From Lyophyllum atratum (Eukaryota > Basidiomycota > Agaricomycetes > Agaricales > Lyophyllaceae): a stretch of 64,000 nucleotides of DNA. This document shows, piece by piece, positions 11,298-23,823 of this stretch. The notes beneath the pieces are model-generated. The model had not been told where the DNA came from, ran no database searches, and worked only from the letters and a program-made list of their open reading frames with translations. The stretch spans positions 2,356,001-2,420,000 of the forward strand of contig JACGCN010000003.1 in the NCBI GenBank assembly GCA_014905825.1, written 5' to 3'. The position numbers and the translations under genes were made by a program. Numbering within the stretch: position 1 is the first letter of the stretch; each line of letters begins with the position of its first letter.

Positions 11298-14200
11298 TTA
11301 GTCCTCGTCCTCAAAACGAAGTATCTGTGCATCCTCGTCCACCCTCAAATCTCTGTAACCACTACGGGATCGGAAGCCCGCTCCATCTACACGCGAGGCC
11401 ACCCACTCCCATGCAATTCCCGCAATGCCGATGATGAACCATGGCACTGACGCAAGCGTTGCAACAATACCAGAGTCATTCCTGAAGGAACTCGACCCAT
11501 CTCCAGGAAGACGGATTGTTCTGTAAAATCATTTTAGGTCAGTGCCGTTACAGCAGTAGGCAGAAGATAGGCTTACCCTCGAGCATGGCCGCCTCGGCGG
11601 TAGTAGTAGTACCCAACAAGGGCAGTGAATCCGAAAGGTATCACCAGGACAAACAGCCAAAAGAATGCGCCGTGCGCTTTGAAACCTGGGCAGACGTGCC
11701 GGGCACCACGATCAAGCCGCAAACCCTCCTTACAGCTCGAGTATGGGATAAGACGGTATGGCGTTCGGTCATACCAGTACTCCTCGCCATTCTTACATGA
11801 CTCTTCGCTGGGCAAGGGCGTTGCTCCAGGGGAGAGAACGCATTCATCAGCGTCGTTCTTGACGTAGTTGAATTCACTAGAAATGACGTTCATATCAGTG
11901 GTTTATGGAGAGGCTTGAATGACGCAGGCTTACCATTCAAAATCAATCTTTGCGCAGGGACAGGTCGAGACAACTTTGTCCGCGGCCTTGGGCTGGTTTC
12001 CGACGACACAATTAGCGCTGCGTACACGGCGATGGTATAGAGTCTGATTTTGCAGTGATTAGCTGTGTCCCGTTCATCAGGAACCTTCCAAGAAATACCT
12101 GGCGACCGAATAGACACTGTTCCTCACGCTCCTCGCTGGGACTCCACAGTTCAAAGTCGTCATGGCCCGGGTCCTCGACGTTGAGAATGCCTAGAAGGCC
12201 TATCAGGACAGGATCAAACAGCTTCTGAACAACTTACATTGCTTAGACGTCAAGGAGGAAAAGTCGACGTGCACCGCTACGGAACCGGGTGCCCGAGGGT
12301 AATTGCCTATGAGGATGAACCTGCGGCTCGTGTCCGACGGGACGGTGACAATGAATCTAACCCGAATCTTTTCATCGGTGAACTTGTACTCTCTCCAGTT
12401 CAGACCTTCGTCCGTGCTGAAGAGCACATGGTCCGTCGGTTCCTCGTCATTTACCATGACCAGAACGGATCCTGAGTCGCCGAATTCCCATAGATGTGCG
12501 TCCTTGTGCACTTCTTCCCACGTGAAGCCGCCATCCCTGCTCAGGAAGGTGTCACTATCCTTATAGGGGGCTAGCGATTCTCCGACGTTTCCGACAGCCA
12601 TGATGAGGCCTACTACGGAGGGGCTACTGAATGTGGCCCTTGGGTCCAGGCGTTCGGTATAACCGTGAACGTGAAGAGCACATTTCTGTATGTCGTGTTA
12701 GGAGACGACGGAATATAGGTATCGATTCACGTACGACACTGTTGCACTCATATGGTTTTCCTTGGGAATCCACTTTAGGAGGAATAAGTGGTTTCCAAGT
12801 GCTTCCTGTCGAGAACATAAGCAACGAAGACGTGCAAGGGTCAGAAAGCGTACCGTCGTTGTGCGTGATTCGACTTTGCAGCTTCTTACTCTTCGACACC
12901 TTTGCTTCCGCCGGGTTGGCAACGACGTTGATGAGCGCAATTCCATCCAAACCAATCATCTTCTCAAAGTCAACATAGCCACGTTCGTTGCGATTTGCGT
13001 TCTCAACGGACAACCCAAAGTACGTGCCATTGGAGTTGGACTTGAGGATATTGCCAAAGAATGGTTCCTCCGACATCGTCATGTGCAAGAACAGAGCTTT
13101 TGTGCTGGACTCCAGGACAGTGTATGCCTACGTTGGTGCTGCATGAGACAGGTAGGTATGTCTGATATAAAAGATTACGCACATGAGTCTCAGGGCGCAT
13201 CCCTGGTGGGAACTTCCCAGTCGAAAATGAATACCCATCCAGAGAGACTTGTAACTCGAGTGATCGGCCACTTTGCTGGGTCTAACGATGGACGGTAAGA
13301 ATCACCTGGAAACGCAGGACGAAATAACCAACACCAACCGAAGCTACGACCAAGAACTCCGAGAATTTGGCGAACCCGACGACCTGATCGAACATCTTCG
13401 TCTTTCTCGCGAAGAAGTTGCTGCCCACAACAAGCTCCATGGGCGTGCCCTCCATGTTCTTCTGCGAACCCTCCTTCTTCGGGAACGACTCGCATATGAT
13501 CTCATTCGGATCCGTATTGAGGTCCTTGTCCTTCGTGAACGCACAGTTGCGCACGTACTTCTCGACGAAATACCAGTTGCGGCCGTTGTCGCGTGTATAT
13601 TGCGCCTCCGCGTGGCAGCTCTGGCTGGAGCCGCCACAGTCCTTGTTTCCTGTCCAGATAAGATTGTCGGAGGTAGGGTGGAAGCGCAGGATCTGGGCAC
13701 CGAAGGTGTTAGGGGGTGTGGGGGCGTCTTGGTGGTTCCATGTACGGCCGGTATCGGTGGTGTAGTAGAAGCGGTTGGTCTCAGTGATGAGATAGGCGCG
13801 GTCGGTAGAGTATTTATGGTGGTAGAAGGCGAGGAAGCGCTCAGTGGGGAAGAGATGCTTCCAGGTATAGCCCTCGTTGGAGGATTGCCATATGGCACCA
13901 TCTGCAGTCCGGACGAGGAAAGTCTTACGATATAGGTAAGTAAAGAAAGATATTTCATAATCATAAGCACTTACTGTGGAATCCCTGAAGTAAGAATGTT
14001 GGGCGACGAAGCTGGGGAATTCGAACTGTCGATAGATTGAGTAATGCAAACACGTAAAGTCCAAAAGAAATGCCCACAGTCTGATGTATGACATCTCCTT
14101 CCTTGGGTTGAGCTGCCAAATTGTCATTCGTACATTCCCGCCGATACCATTGAAGTCAAGCCACATACCCTGCGAGCACTTCTTATCAACCTTCTCGTCC

Positions 14201-16967
14201 TTCTTGACGCCCCCTTTACACGTGTTGCCAGGGATCTTTCGGTACCCAGAAGATCCCTTATACATCTGGTCGGGATCGCCGTTACAGACTCCGGCAGGGA
14301 TAGGCTCCGGCCCAACAGGTACACACTCTTTCTCATGACGTACGAAGTTGTAATCGCTGGGATTGGTGTCAGATGCAATATATGCTTGTTGATTTAGGTC
14401 AGGCGTACCACTCAAAGTCCGCGTCCGTGCACTCGCAATCGTCCTCATGCTCAACGGGGTCCTTATACTTCTCCCCAACATAGCAGTCCACATCGGGCTT
14501 TCGCCGCTTGTACCATTGCTGCGAGCATGCTTCGTCAGAGATGCGGGAGGATTAAAGTGAAGTACAGACATAACATACCTTGTGGCCCATCAGACATTCC
14601 GTCTTTGCCGGCCGTGCATACCATTTCTCGAAGTCACTCTCACCGCACTTCCTCGACCGTGTCTTGGAGAAGTCAAGGTACACGATGACAACGCGCCCAA
14701 CTTCCTTCGACTGGTCGCGACGTGCTACCTGACCCAGGAGAACGAATTTCTGCGACGTCGAGTCCGGTAGCGTCATCAACGCCCGCGCCCGCAGCTTGAC
14801 GCCGATTTCATACGATTTCCTAGTATTATAAGTCTTGTCAGCTTCAAGCGCCGGCGACAAGGCAACTCATCGATACGCACCATGTCTTTCCCAAGTCAAG
14901 GGAGTACCTGACCTTATCCGTGCCCTCTTCATCGTTGATGACAACCAAGATGCTGCCTTGGTCACCGAATTCGTACTTATGAGCATCAGGCCTGATCATC
15001 GTCCATGTAACTCCAGCGTCTGTGCTAAGGAATGTGTCGCTCTCCTGATACGGGAGAAGTGCTTCGCCAATCGACCCGACACCCATAGCAAAGCCAGGTG
15101 CAGGCGACGAGAAGATGCGCCCGAAGTTGTGCGGTGTTGTGATTGAATGGAAGTGCAGCGAGCACTCGTCTACGTCAGATGGGTTGCAGTGAATTTGACG
15201 GCCCTCGCTATCCTTGGACGGCGGGCGGATCGGCAGCCAGTTGCTACCTATAGAAAAGATCAAGCATCATGGGAGCAGTAATGACAAAATGACTCACCAT
15301 CATCAAAGGTAATCAACGTCTTGAGCACCTTGTCTGCCCCACGCCCTTCGACGTCCTTTGCATTCGCAACAACATTCGCCAGCCCTATACCATCCACGCC
15401 ATACAGACGCTCGTAGTCGACGAAGCCCATCTCGTTGCGATTTGTGTCCTTCAAGCTCTCGACGAAGAATGTCCCGTTTGAGTTGCTCATGAACAGCGTA
15501 CCGATCGTGCTGCGGTCCTGCAGCACCACGTCCACCGCGAGCGAGTAGGTCGTCGACTCTACGATCGTGTACGCATTCTCCCGCAGCTGCGCCGACGATG
15601 CATGCGGGAACTGTGCCTTGGCCCACGACTTGCCATCCATCGTCACATATAGCAGCATCTCCCCGTTGTTGCCCGGCGCCAGATCCTTCATCGCCACCAC
15701 CGCATACTTAGACACAATAGCAAACGCAAGGACGCCCTTGGCATTCTTCCCAATACCCAAGTCCTCGATTTTGTTGTCCTTCTGGAAGAAGTCGGTGCTG
15801 GAAAAGAGGCGGCTTGAAGAGAGGGAGTGTGAGCCGGTATTGGTCGAGGTGTCGAAAGCGACGCAAAAGATTAGATTCTTATCCACGTCGGCCTTGAACT
15901 GTTTGCTGCTGTGTGCGAACTGGCAGCGTGAGGTCTGCGTCAGTAGTTTCTCGGCGCCGCTCGTGAAGTGGTCTTTAGTGTAGTACGTCTGAAAAGGGCG
16001 GGTGAGACGTAATTTAGGCGCGGAGATGGAAACATTCGCACCTCATCGTGACAGACCGCACCCCAGCCCTTCCGATCGCAGACAGTTCCTTGATAGAGTA
16101 TGTAGCCGTCCATGCCGGCGGTCGAATGGAATGACAAAGGCCGGGCGACCGCCGCGGGGGGCAGTGGCATCTCGAATGAGCGCCATGTCTTGCCTCGATC
16201 CTCCGTACGGTAGTGGGTTTTGCTGTTCGTCAATACGAAGGCCTGACGGGAAGAAGCATCAGTTTATTCCTCGAGGACAGTTGGATTGAACACCGAGGAC
16301 AAAGGAGTCGAATGAAATGACTTAAAAAGTCGTCTGGCCTGAACACTAGGGTCAGAAGTCCGGGGCAGGACCAGTGCAGTAACCAGTTCGGCGAGACATT
16401 CCCGGAGCGCCCGTGGCCCCGCATGCGATTGAATACTAGGATTCAAAGGTCGTGTCCACGCAAACCCCCAACAATCCAACCCGCCACCATATCAGACAGC
16501 TATGCACTGCATTGCTTCAAGATAGATCCACCGGATTGCGAAGTGGCAATTTGGCCTCGTATTGAGTCTTTAGCTCAAGACGGGTTCCATTTCCACCGTT
16601 CTGAAGCACATATGAGACACCGGTACTCACATAACGGTTGTTAAATGGATGCTCGATAACCATGGATGCTTTGCCCTTGGGAATATCCTCCGACCGCTTC
16701 CACGACTTGCCCTCGTCCTGGGAGACATACACGTTGCCTTCGATGGAGTCATGGAATATGGCAGACTAGAATTCGACAAGAATCAGCAAAATTTCGTCAT
16801 ATGACTGAGAAGTCCTCGCGTACTTCTGTATCATCGAAAAAGAATAGATTTGCTGGCAAATTGTTGAACGAGGTTATAGAGTGTTCCGGTCCTTGCGCAT
16901 GGACAAAAAGAAAGCAAGAAAACAGGAAATATAGAAGGAAAACAGCAGTTCTGTGCCGCTGTATCAT
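11298..16967 (-). CDS. VPS10: VPS10 vacuolar sorting receptor (sortilin family)
   Basis: A type I receptor that carries soluble hydrolases from the late Golgi to the endosome and is recycled by retromer. The ATG at 16967 opens the signal peptide [19 protein letters not shown]. Two VPS10 domains follow. Each has Asp-box-like propeller strands ([30 protein letters not shown]) and a cysteine-rich 10CC end ([10 protein letters not shown], then [10 protein letters not shown]). Near the C-terminus is the membrane helix [18 protein letters not shown], then a second hydrophobic stretch ([13 protein letters not shown]). The acidic cytosolic tail ends in ILRFEDED. The protein would be roughly 1,450 residues with about a dozen or more introns. 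Two tandem luminal domains are the fungal layout; animal sortilin has one. I saw no broken frame. Confidence 0.93.
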
Positions 16968-17685
16968 GGTGGTCGTGGACACGTCGGCTGTTGGCGCAGC
17001 ACAATCCTGGGCGCGTAATGGCACAGCCACTACTCATACCGTATGCGGTAACCCACGTTTTTACTCTGCCTCCACGGGCCTCCACTTGCGGTGGTATCTC
17101 ACACAAACTGACTTGTCTTTCAGTAGAGGGGATGGTCACCGGTCTATGAATCTCGGAAGTTTAGCAGATTTTACTCCAGTCTTTTTAGCCTCAAGGGCTA
17201 GACCCCGAATACAGCGAACATCAACATGTTACAATGCGTTTCACTAATACACCCCGCGTAAACGGTATGCTGTTCCCCTCGCTCACGAAAAGAAAAATCA
17301 TACTGACCTTCTTCTCAAGGCCCAGATTCTGTGTCTATAATTTTCGAACCCTTGGATCCGGGTTTGTTATGCCCGGACTCGAAAGCGAAAAATAGTCTTT
17401 CTGTTCGACATGGTATATGGAAGACTATCATAGAGATGGACGAACAAACACGACGCGTAGAACGAATGGACGACGGGGAAATATTATCAAAATCGAAAGT
17501 CGCAGGCTTTGCGAGGGACAGCTATTAGCTCTTATCAAAAAATCGGCGAAGAGTTGGGAAGAAGGAAGTCATCAAGATTAACAAAGTAAGTCAGTATCCC
17601 AGGAGAATGGCCATAGTCGCTGACATCGTATCCAGTTGTTAAAACTAGCCTGGAAAATGGAAATAACTGGCTCACCACTTCTTGT
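16968..17685. other. Spacer between VPS10 start and the next gene's end
   Basis: Holds the VPS10 5' region. No TATA or further gene is supported. Confidence 0.35.
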
Positions 17686-18908
17686 TCAAGCCACGACGCT
17701 AGCAGGCGGAGCAGCTGGTGCACCCGCAAGCGCCGCCGTCTGGGGAGAATTGGTAGCAGGTACCGTGGTTGGACCCCACGGCGACACACCATCCGTACCC
17801 TGAGCAACTCCCGGGAGCCATGCAGAGTCATCAAAGTCAGGCGCGATGAATCCCACAGGAGGCTCCCCTCTGAAGTACTTCCAAGATGCATCCGTCACCA
17901 AGGACACATCACCACCGCAGACGCAGCTCACCAGCTCGACGCTGGCAATGACACCCGCGGGTCCGCCGGGAGGGACGTTGCGAGCGAAGACCGCGATGAC
18001 GACACGCGCGGTCGGCGGGAAATTGACGACATAACGGCGGGCGACGGTGAATGATTGTCCTGATCCAACGAGCATGCCGTTGATGTACAGCGTAAACTCG
18101 TTGTCCGCGGCTATAACAATCTTTGCCTGCGAGGCAAGCTCGCCGCTGGGCATGACGACAGTTTTGCGGAAGGCGCGTGCGCTGATAGGTGCGTTTCCTC
18201 TGGGGGCGGCAAGCTCGTTCGTCCAAATCCAGTTTGCGTTCTGCAGCGATGGGACGGCAGATCCGGAGCCCGCATTCTCAGGGGGAAGGGTCAGTGCGTT
18301 CTCTGGCTGGCTCCAGGGAGCGGTGTTGGGGTAGCTGCCCTCGACGAACGCAGCAGGCCATTGACTGTCATCAAATGCCACCTGTTCAAAACCCGCGGGA
18401 GTTCCTTGGACTGCGTGCCACTGGCCGTCGGTCACAATGGTCTCAGTGAACCCATCCGAGTACCTAATCTGGATCGCAGCAAGAACACCAGCGGCATTTC
18501 CTGGGAGGTTCGGGTCGTAGTTTTGGGCCGAAACGGCGAAGACGTTGCATTCGTTCACGAGGGGGACGCAGTAGCGGTGAGCGTTCTTGAAGTTGTCCCC
18601 CGTGCCGACTTTGAGACCGTTGACGTAGAGCGTGAACGCGTTGTCGACAGTGATGAGGATGTTGGCGGACACTGGGACTCTTCCATTGGCAGGCGTGAAG
18701 TCCCTGCGGAATGTAGAGTTTCCTGGAGGATATGTAACGCCATCGGCAGCGCGACCTGGTGTCCAGATCCAGTTGGCTCCTGTGAAATCAAGGCCAGCGA
18801 CACACGTCGTGCATGCTGCGACCAGGAAATAGAAAATAGCTGAACGGATGGGTCAGCTCGGGGAATGGTTCGACGAAGAAGTGTCTTACCAAGGTAATGC
18901 TTGAACAT
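17686..18908 (-). CDS. Secreted protein with two jelly-roll (CBM67/galactose-binding-like) domains, paralogue A
   Basis: Exon 1 is only 19 nt (18890-18908) and joins exon 2 at 18839, giving the signal peptide MFKHYLAIFYFLVAACTTCVA and 390 residues in all. The mature protein is an internal duplication. Each half has NWIWT, then FR(R/K) with a Thr/Pro turn, then a core ANILITVDNAFTLYVNG or KIVIAADNEFTLYING, and ends in FDDS(Q/A)W. This core resembles the beta-sandwich found at the N-terminus of alpha-L-rhamnosidases (CBM67-like, sugar binding), but no catalytic domain follows. It lies head-to-tail with paralogue B, about 1.3 kb away. A lectin-like or cell-wall role is inferred. The family is common in mushrooms and poorly characterised. 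Confidence 0.75.
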
Positions 18909-20235
18909 TGTGCTTGGTGGATCGGCTATGTCGCGGACAGCTTCCTTACTGCCTTGACGGTCAAGGCCTCATTGCTTTTATACTTCACCAGGTCGTCACA
19001 TCTCATTGACTCGGTAGGGCCGGATCCAGAACGAACGTTTACAACGCTCAACCTTCCATACCACAGCGGGGTCATGGAAGCTGTCCACTATTTCCGTGAT
19101 AGCTTATGGAATCTCCGCAGAAACAGGGCTTGTGGAGCATAGTAGCACCTTACGTGCTCACAAGTATGGAACTTGATACAAAGGGGGGTTGCGTATGAGG
19201 GTTGGAGCTGACCGTCTGGCAGCGCAAGGAAGCTCGCAGGCGTCTTTCGTACGTAAGTACATAGATCTGTGAAGCAACTCCTTAGTTAGCGCTCATTAGA
19301 AGACGCTCAAGACTTCTGGTGTCTCCTTCGTGTTTCATCAATAGGAGGGTCCGGACTCGAATGGAAGAGACGGAGCTAAACGATGGTGATTCTAGTTTGA
19401 TTTTCGACATACTTGCCTGTCGTTCTCCCTTACATTTGCCTGCATCCTGTCATCGCCCATAACTTATAGCGCAGTTTGACCGGAGTCCAACAAACGCCCA
19501 TGGGCCATCCACGGTAAAGGTGCCCTTCCTACTTGATCGTGGAGCTAGAAGAAGCCGCCATGTCAAGTTGCATGACCGATACTGGTCTAGGCCTACATCT
19601 AGAGTACACATTTTGCTCGCTATGATTGTCTAGCCGCTCCCACTCTTAAGTATGCCTCGTGAGGCGCGCATCAAGTCGTTCCGTGTGCCACTGACGTCTG
19701 GAGGTGAATGATCTCTTGGATGTCATTAAACTTTGAGTTGAAGGACAGCGCCCAAGCACCGGTGCTGAAGAACGAGAAAGATCGGAGAAAGATAGATCTG
19801 AGATTGTAACATAAATTCCATAACACTCGATGCTAAAATTGCTGAAAGAGTTTTCTATGTATAACTCGAAGCATTTTTCGACGAATATTGGACATCTGGA
19901 ATTATTTTTACAGTCTTTTGGCGGCAAACGTCGTTCTTTGTCTCCAACGCATGGCGAAACCTCGAAATAGTTCACAAAAGAGTGATCAATGTGAAACACA
20001 TAGTACTTCATTCCGATGGCGATGTTGTACAAGTTATACAATCAACAGAATAAGATGCTCGAAGACCAAAGAAGGATTTCAAAAATATGATACTTGAAAG
20101 TAATTCGGGGATATACAGTGTTACAAAACCGAGCGGATCAGGAGAAAAGAATCTGGTCAAGACGAAGAGGAAAACACAACCTGAACACCCAAGACTCCAA
20201 CCCAACCATGCGACCCAGCACTCTCCCGACCCCGC
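18909..20235. other. 1.3 kb spacer between the two paralogues
   Basis: Promoter of paralogue A on the right of its start, then sequence without a supported gene. A 131-codon AT-rich frame at 19646-20041 (minus) has no family features. Confidence 0.4.
18975..18982 (-). promoter_or_regulatory. TATA box of paralogue A
   Basis: TATAAAAG on the minus strand, about 67-74 bp upstream of the ATG at 18908. Paralogue B has a similar box at the same distance. Confidence 0.6.
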
Positions 20236-21454
20236 CTACACCTCAACACTAGCGGGCCGGGCAATAGGCGCGCCTGGTAAAGGCACCAACTGAAGAGTGT
20301 TACCAGCGGGTACTGTAGTAGGGCCCCAAGGCGCAATGCCGGCCTTTCCTTTGACCTGCGCGTTCGGCCAGGCAGAGTCATCGAAGTCTGGGGCGATGAA
20401 TCCTGGGGCGATGAATCCAGCGGGAGTGCCAGTGCTATACTTCCAGCTTCCATCTGTAACGAATGCAGTGTCCGACCCGCTGGAGCAATTACATGTCAGG
20501 AGTTGACCCGACGCTAAAATCGCGGCAGGGCCTCCAATGTTCTGGGCGTAGAGTGCGATCACGATTTTGGAAGTGGGGGGGAAATTGACGACGAAGCGCT
20601 GAGCTCTTGTCCAGGACAACGCGGCTGACCCTACGAACAGACCATTGACGTATAGGGAGTACCCGTCGTCTACTGCGATGAGAATCTTCGCTTGCGCAGC
20701 GAGCTGGCCGTTGGGCAACACGATGGTCTTACGGAAGGCACGTGCGCCGATAGGTGCAGCCCAAGCTGTCGGGCCACTGGTTTCGCTAGTCCAAATCCAG
20801 TTGGCCGATTGCAGAGGGGGATCGGCAACTTGGGGTTCGGGTGGGATGGGGAATTGCACCGCCGGCTGCTTGGGAGGGGAAGTGCCTGGGTAGGTACCCT
20901 CCACGAGCGCGGCAGACCATTTGCTGTCGTCAAAGGCAACCTGCTCGAATCCGGCTGGAGTGCCAGGAGCTGCTTTCCACTTGCCGTCACTGACCACGTT
21001 CTCAGTGGACCCATCAGAGTACCTAATCTGGATGGCCGCGACAACACCGGCCTCTCTTGGCGCGGTGTTTTGAGCTGATATCGCAAAGACGTTGCATCCT
21101 TTCACAAGGGACACGCAGTAACGCTGTGCGACACCGAAAGTGCTCGACGTGCCAACTTTGAGTCCGTTAACGTAAAAGGTGTATTTATCGTCAGCACCAA
21201 TGAGAATGTTGGCGCTGACAGGGACCCGTAGAATCGCAGGGGTGAAATCTCTGCGGAGGGTGATGTTTCCTAAGGGAATGGATCCATTAGCAGCCTGGTT
21301 TGGAGTCCAAATCCAATTCGATCCCGTGAAGTCGAGGCCGGCAACACAAGTCGCGTAGGCCGCGATAAGCAGGTAAGAAAGAGCTAGGAAGGTATTCGTC
21401 AAATAGACGGACAACCGCGATGATGGCAAAGTTACCTTTAGAGAACCTGAGCAT
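20236..21454 (-). CDS. Secreted protein with two jelly-roll (CBM67/galactose-binding-like) domains, paralogue B
   Basis: It has the same gene structure as paralogue A: a 19 nt first exon (21436-21454), an intron, then one long exon from 21383 to the stop at 20236, for 388 residues. The signal peptide is MLRFSKALSYLLIAAYATCVA and both mature proteins begin with GLDFTG. The two halves repeat NWIWT(P/S) and FR(R/K) motifs, with cores ILIGADDKYTFYVNGLKVG and ILIAVDDGYSLYVNGLFVG, and both end in FDDS(K/A)W. Near the C-terminus the residues GFIAP are doubled (GFIAPGFIAPDFDDSAW), from an in-frame repeat at about 20391-20417; paralogue A has only one. Function is inferred as sugar binding at the cell surface or outside it. 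Confidence 0.75.
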
Positions 21455-22353
21455 GAGAGGCGACGAGGAACTGGGGCAAAAAGCTGATCTGTTTGAAGGT
21501 ATGACATGTAGCCTTTATAAACTTTCTTGAGCGCTTATCGTGTTCCCTGTGACATTATAGGGACGCTTCCATTTCTTTTAACGTCGCATGCAGCCCAAAT
21601 AGAGCCACCATCTTGAACGAAACGATGTAGTCCTTGTGGACTCTCTGCATCGCCTGGGCTAGAAGACAAGCGTGCAAACCTGCACGCGCAGGGTAATATT
21701 TGATGGAATGAAGCCTCTTGATAGTTGGTGGTTGTAATTGTACCGAAGAATAGTGTGGAGAGACGCAGAAGCGTTGTCGAACCGACTATCGTCTGCTCGG
21801 TTCCAAAAGCGGCCGAGTGAGCTCGGGTCCTCGGATGGTTTAAAACACTCGAGCAAACGCAGCCAGCGCATCCCTCGAAGTGACCCCGAAACGACATAGA
21901 AATTCGGCCGAGACAACTCGAAGGAGGTCACAGTACATTCAGCACTGTGTGCCCTCCGCTCCGTCGTCGTTGCAGTTCACCGTCACTGCAGCAGAGCAGA
22001 TACTCGCGCGAGCGGTTCCTCGAGTTCTCGACATCGGACATCCGAATTGCGGCATGCCGCCATCATGAGACGCGACACATGATGAAGAATTAGTTCGAGG
22101 ATTTAGGTTAGTGCAAGGGGGCATCGGGATCAAAAGAAACAGACCCGGGGTTGGATTAGTGAAACCTTCGTAAGCCACTGACTCCGGACATACAAGGGTT
22201 TTTGAATCCTCGTAAAGGTAAGGCTGCGAGCTGAAATGAAAGGGATGGCCCAAAGCAGTAGAACAAGCAAAGACAAGGCGTGAATGGCTGGTTCATTTTC
22301 CGGCGCTTCGTAAACTCATACGATAGGATGTGCCTATAGGGTTTGATACCAAT
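21455..22353. other. Spacer with paralogue B promoter
   Basis: Beyond the TATA box I see no gene before the tRNA at 22354. Confidence 0.4.
21514..21521 (-). promoter_or_regulatory. TATA box of paralogue B
   Basis: TTTATAAA about 60-67 bp upstream of the ATG at 21454. Confidence 0.6.
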
Positions 22354-22427
22354 GGCCGACTAGCTCAGCTGGTTAGAGCGTCGTGCTAATAACGCGAAGG
22401 TCTTGGGTTCGATCCCCACGTTGGCCA
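22354..22427 (+). tRNA. tRNA-Ile (anticodon AAU), copy 4 of 4
   Basis: Identical to the three other copies. A TTTTTT stop follows within 10 bp. Confidence 0.97.
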
Positions 22428-22602
22428 AACAGTCTTTTTTCATCGAATCTCCTCTCCCTCCCATGTGCCAGGCTTGAAGCTTGATCGGGGACAGCATTTT
22501 TACGGTATACCAGTGGTCATCTCGGGTCAATTTCAGACTTGCTATAAGTACAAAAGAAGGTACACGTAAGATTCATCAGAGGGAAAGTCGGTCAACAAAT
22601 TC

Positions 22603-23823
22603 TCAGAGTGCCAAAACACTTGTCGGCCGCAACGGAAGGCCACTCTTCCGATACACCTCGTCAATACTCTGCATCTGGGAGATGCTCTCCTGACCAGTGA
22701 TCCAATGCGCCGGTTCTTTGCCCCTCAACTTGTCGACGAACGCTTCAAGCTGATAACGGTATGTCGACCAATAGGGCTTGCCAACATTTTTCCACTTCGG
22801 TCCTCCAGTATAAAGCTTCTCGTAAGTTGTGTGGCCCGAAGCTTTGTCGGTGATGGAAATATAATGATAGACATGCGGCAGGAAGGCGTTATAGAAGTAG
22901 ATCTTCGCCAACTCCGTGTCGACCTCGATGGAGGGCAGCTCCCAGAGACGGGGAATGAGACACATCTTCCAGCTGCGGGCGAGGTCCGTGTAAATAGAGC
23001 TGTGGACTTCGTATCCCTCGTTGGTACGGAAGATCAATTTCGCGTCCATAGCGGCGTCAACGCGCGGGTCGTGTTGGGCAGGCCGAGCTTTCGCAGATAC
23101 AACATTGACTGGAGTGTCCGCCTTCAACGCATAGCGCGTGAACGAGAGCACGTATGTCATATCCATCAAGCTTCCACCAGCAAGATCGTACTTCCAACGG
23201 ATATCCCCAGGAGGAACTTTGGGCGTGCTCGTCATGATCGCATGTGTCTGTATAATCTTCCCGTACTTCCCGCTCTCCAGGATCTCACGGAAGCGGTGTG
23301 AGGCAGGGTGAAACTGCCAGTGGAAGGCTTCCATAAGGATCTTTCCGCTCTGCTCTGCCTTCGCTACGAGCTTCTTGGCCTCGACGGCGTTGGAAGTGAA
23401 CGGCTTTTCCAGCAGGACGTGCTTGCCGGCATCGAGGGATTTACTGGCCCATTCGAAATGGAGGCCGTTGGGAACGGCTATGTAGACAAAATCGATGGCG
23501 GGGTCCTCGAGTAGCTCGTCGTATGAGCCATATGATTTCACAAAGCCATATCTGGTGGCTGCAGCGGCAGCTCCTACGGGATCGCGGGATGCGATACCAT
23601 AGAGGATAGTGTCGGGGTGTGTTTTCACTGGGATGGATGACTACATGGGATGTTAAGTGTAAACACGACTATAGTATTGGAGCGACCTACTAGAAGCCGC
23701 GTTTATCGTAGCTTTGGACAAAACCCCGATTCTGAGAGGGTTCTCCAACTTCTTCGGCGCAGGATGAAGCCAAGAATTGGTAAACTGTTGCGCAAAAGTG
23801 ATGGTTTGGATTGTCAGGGCCAT
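22603..23823 (-). CDS. Gfo/Idh/MocA-family NAD(P)-dependent oxidoreductase (dihydrodiol/D-xylose dehydrogenase-like)
   Basis: Exon 1 (23691-23823) starts MALTIQTITFAQQF and carries the Rossmann start LRIGVLSKATIN. An intron at 23628-23690 joins it to MKTHPDTILYGIASRDP, giving 385 residues. YIAVPNGLHFEWASKSLDAG and HVLLEKPFTSNA include the family's EKP motif, whose Lys takes part in catalysis. The C-terminal half (MEAFHWQFHP, GDIRWKYDLAGGSLMDM) matches the substrate domain of trans-1,2-dihydrobenzene-1,2-diol dehydrogenase and NADP D-xylose 1-dehydrogenase. A cytosolic sugar or aldehyde/ketone reductase role is likely; the true substrate cannot be told from sequence. Confidence 0.87.

Noticed and set aside
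13273..13935. 220-codon plus-strand frame within VPS10
   Set aside because: Antisense shadow of the VPS10 propeller exons.
19646..20041. 131-codon minus-strand frame
   Set aside because: AT-rich, no start context, no domain or partner exon; not supported as a gene.
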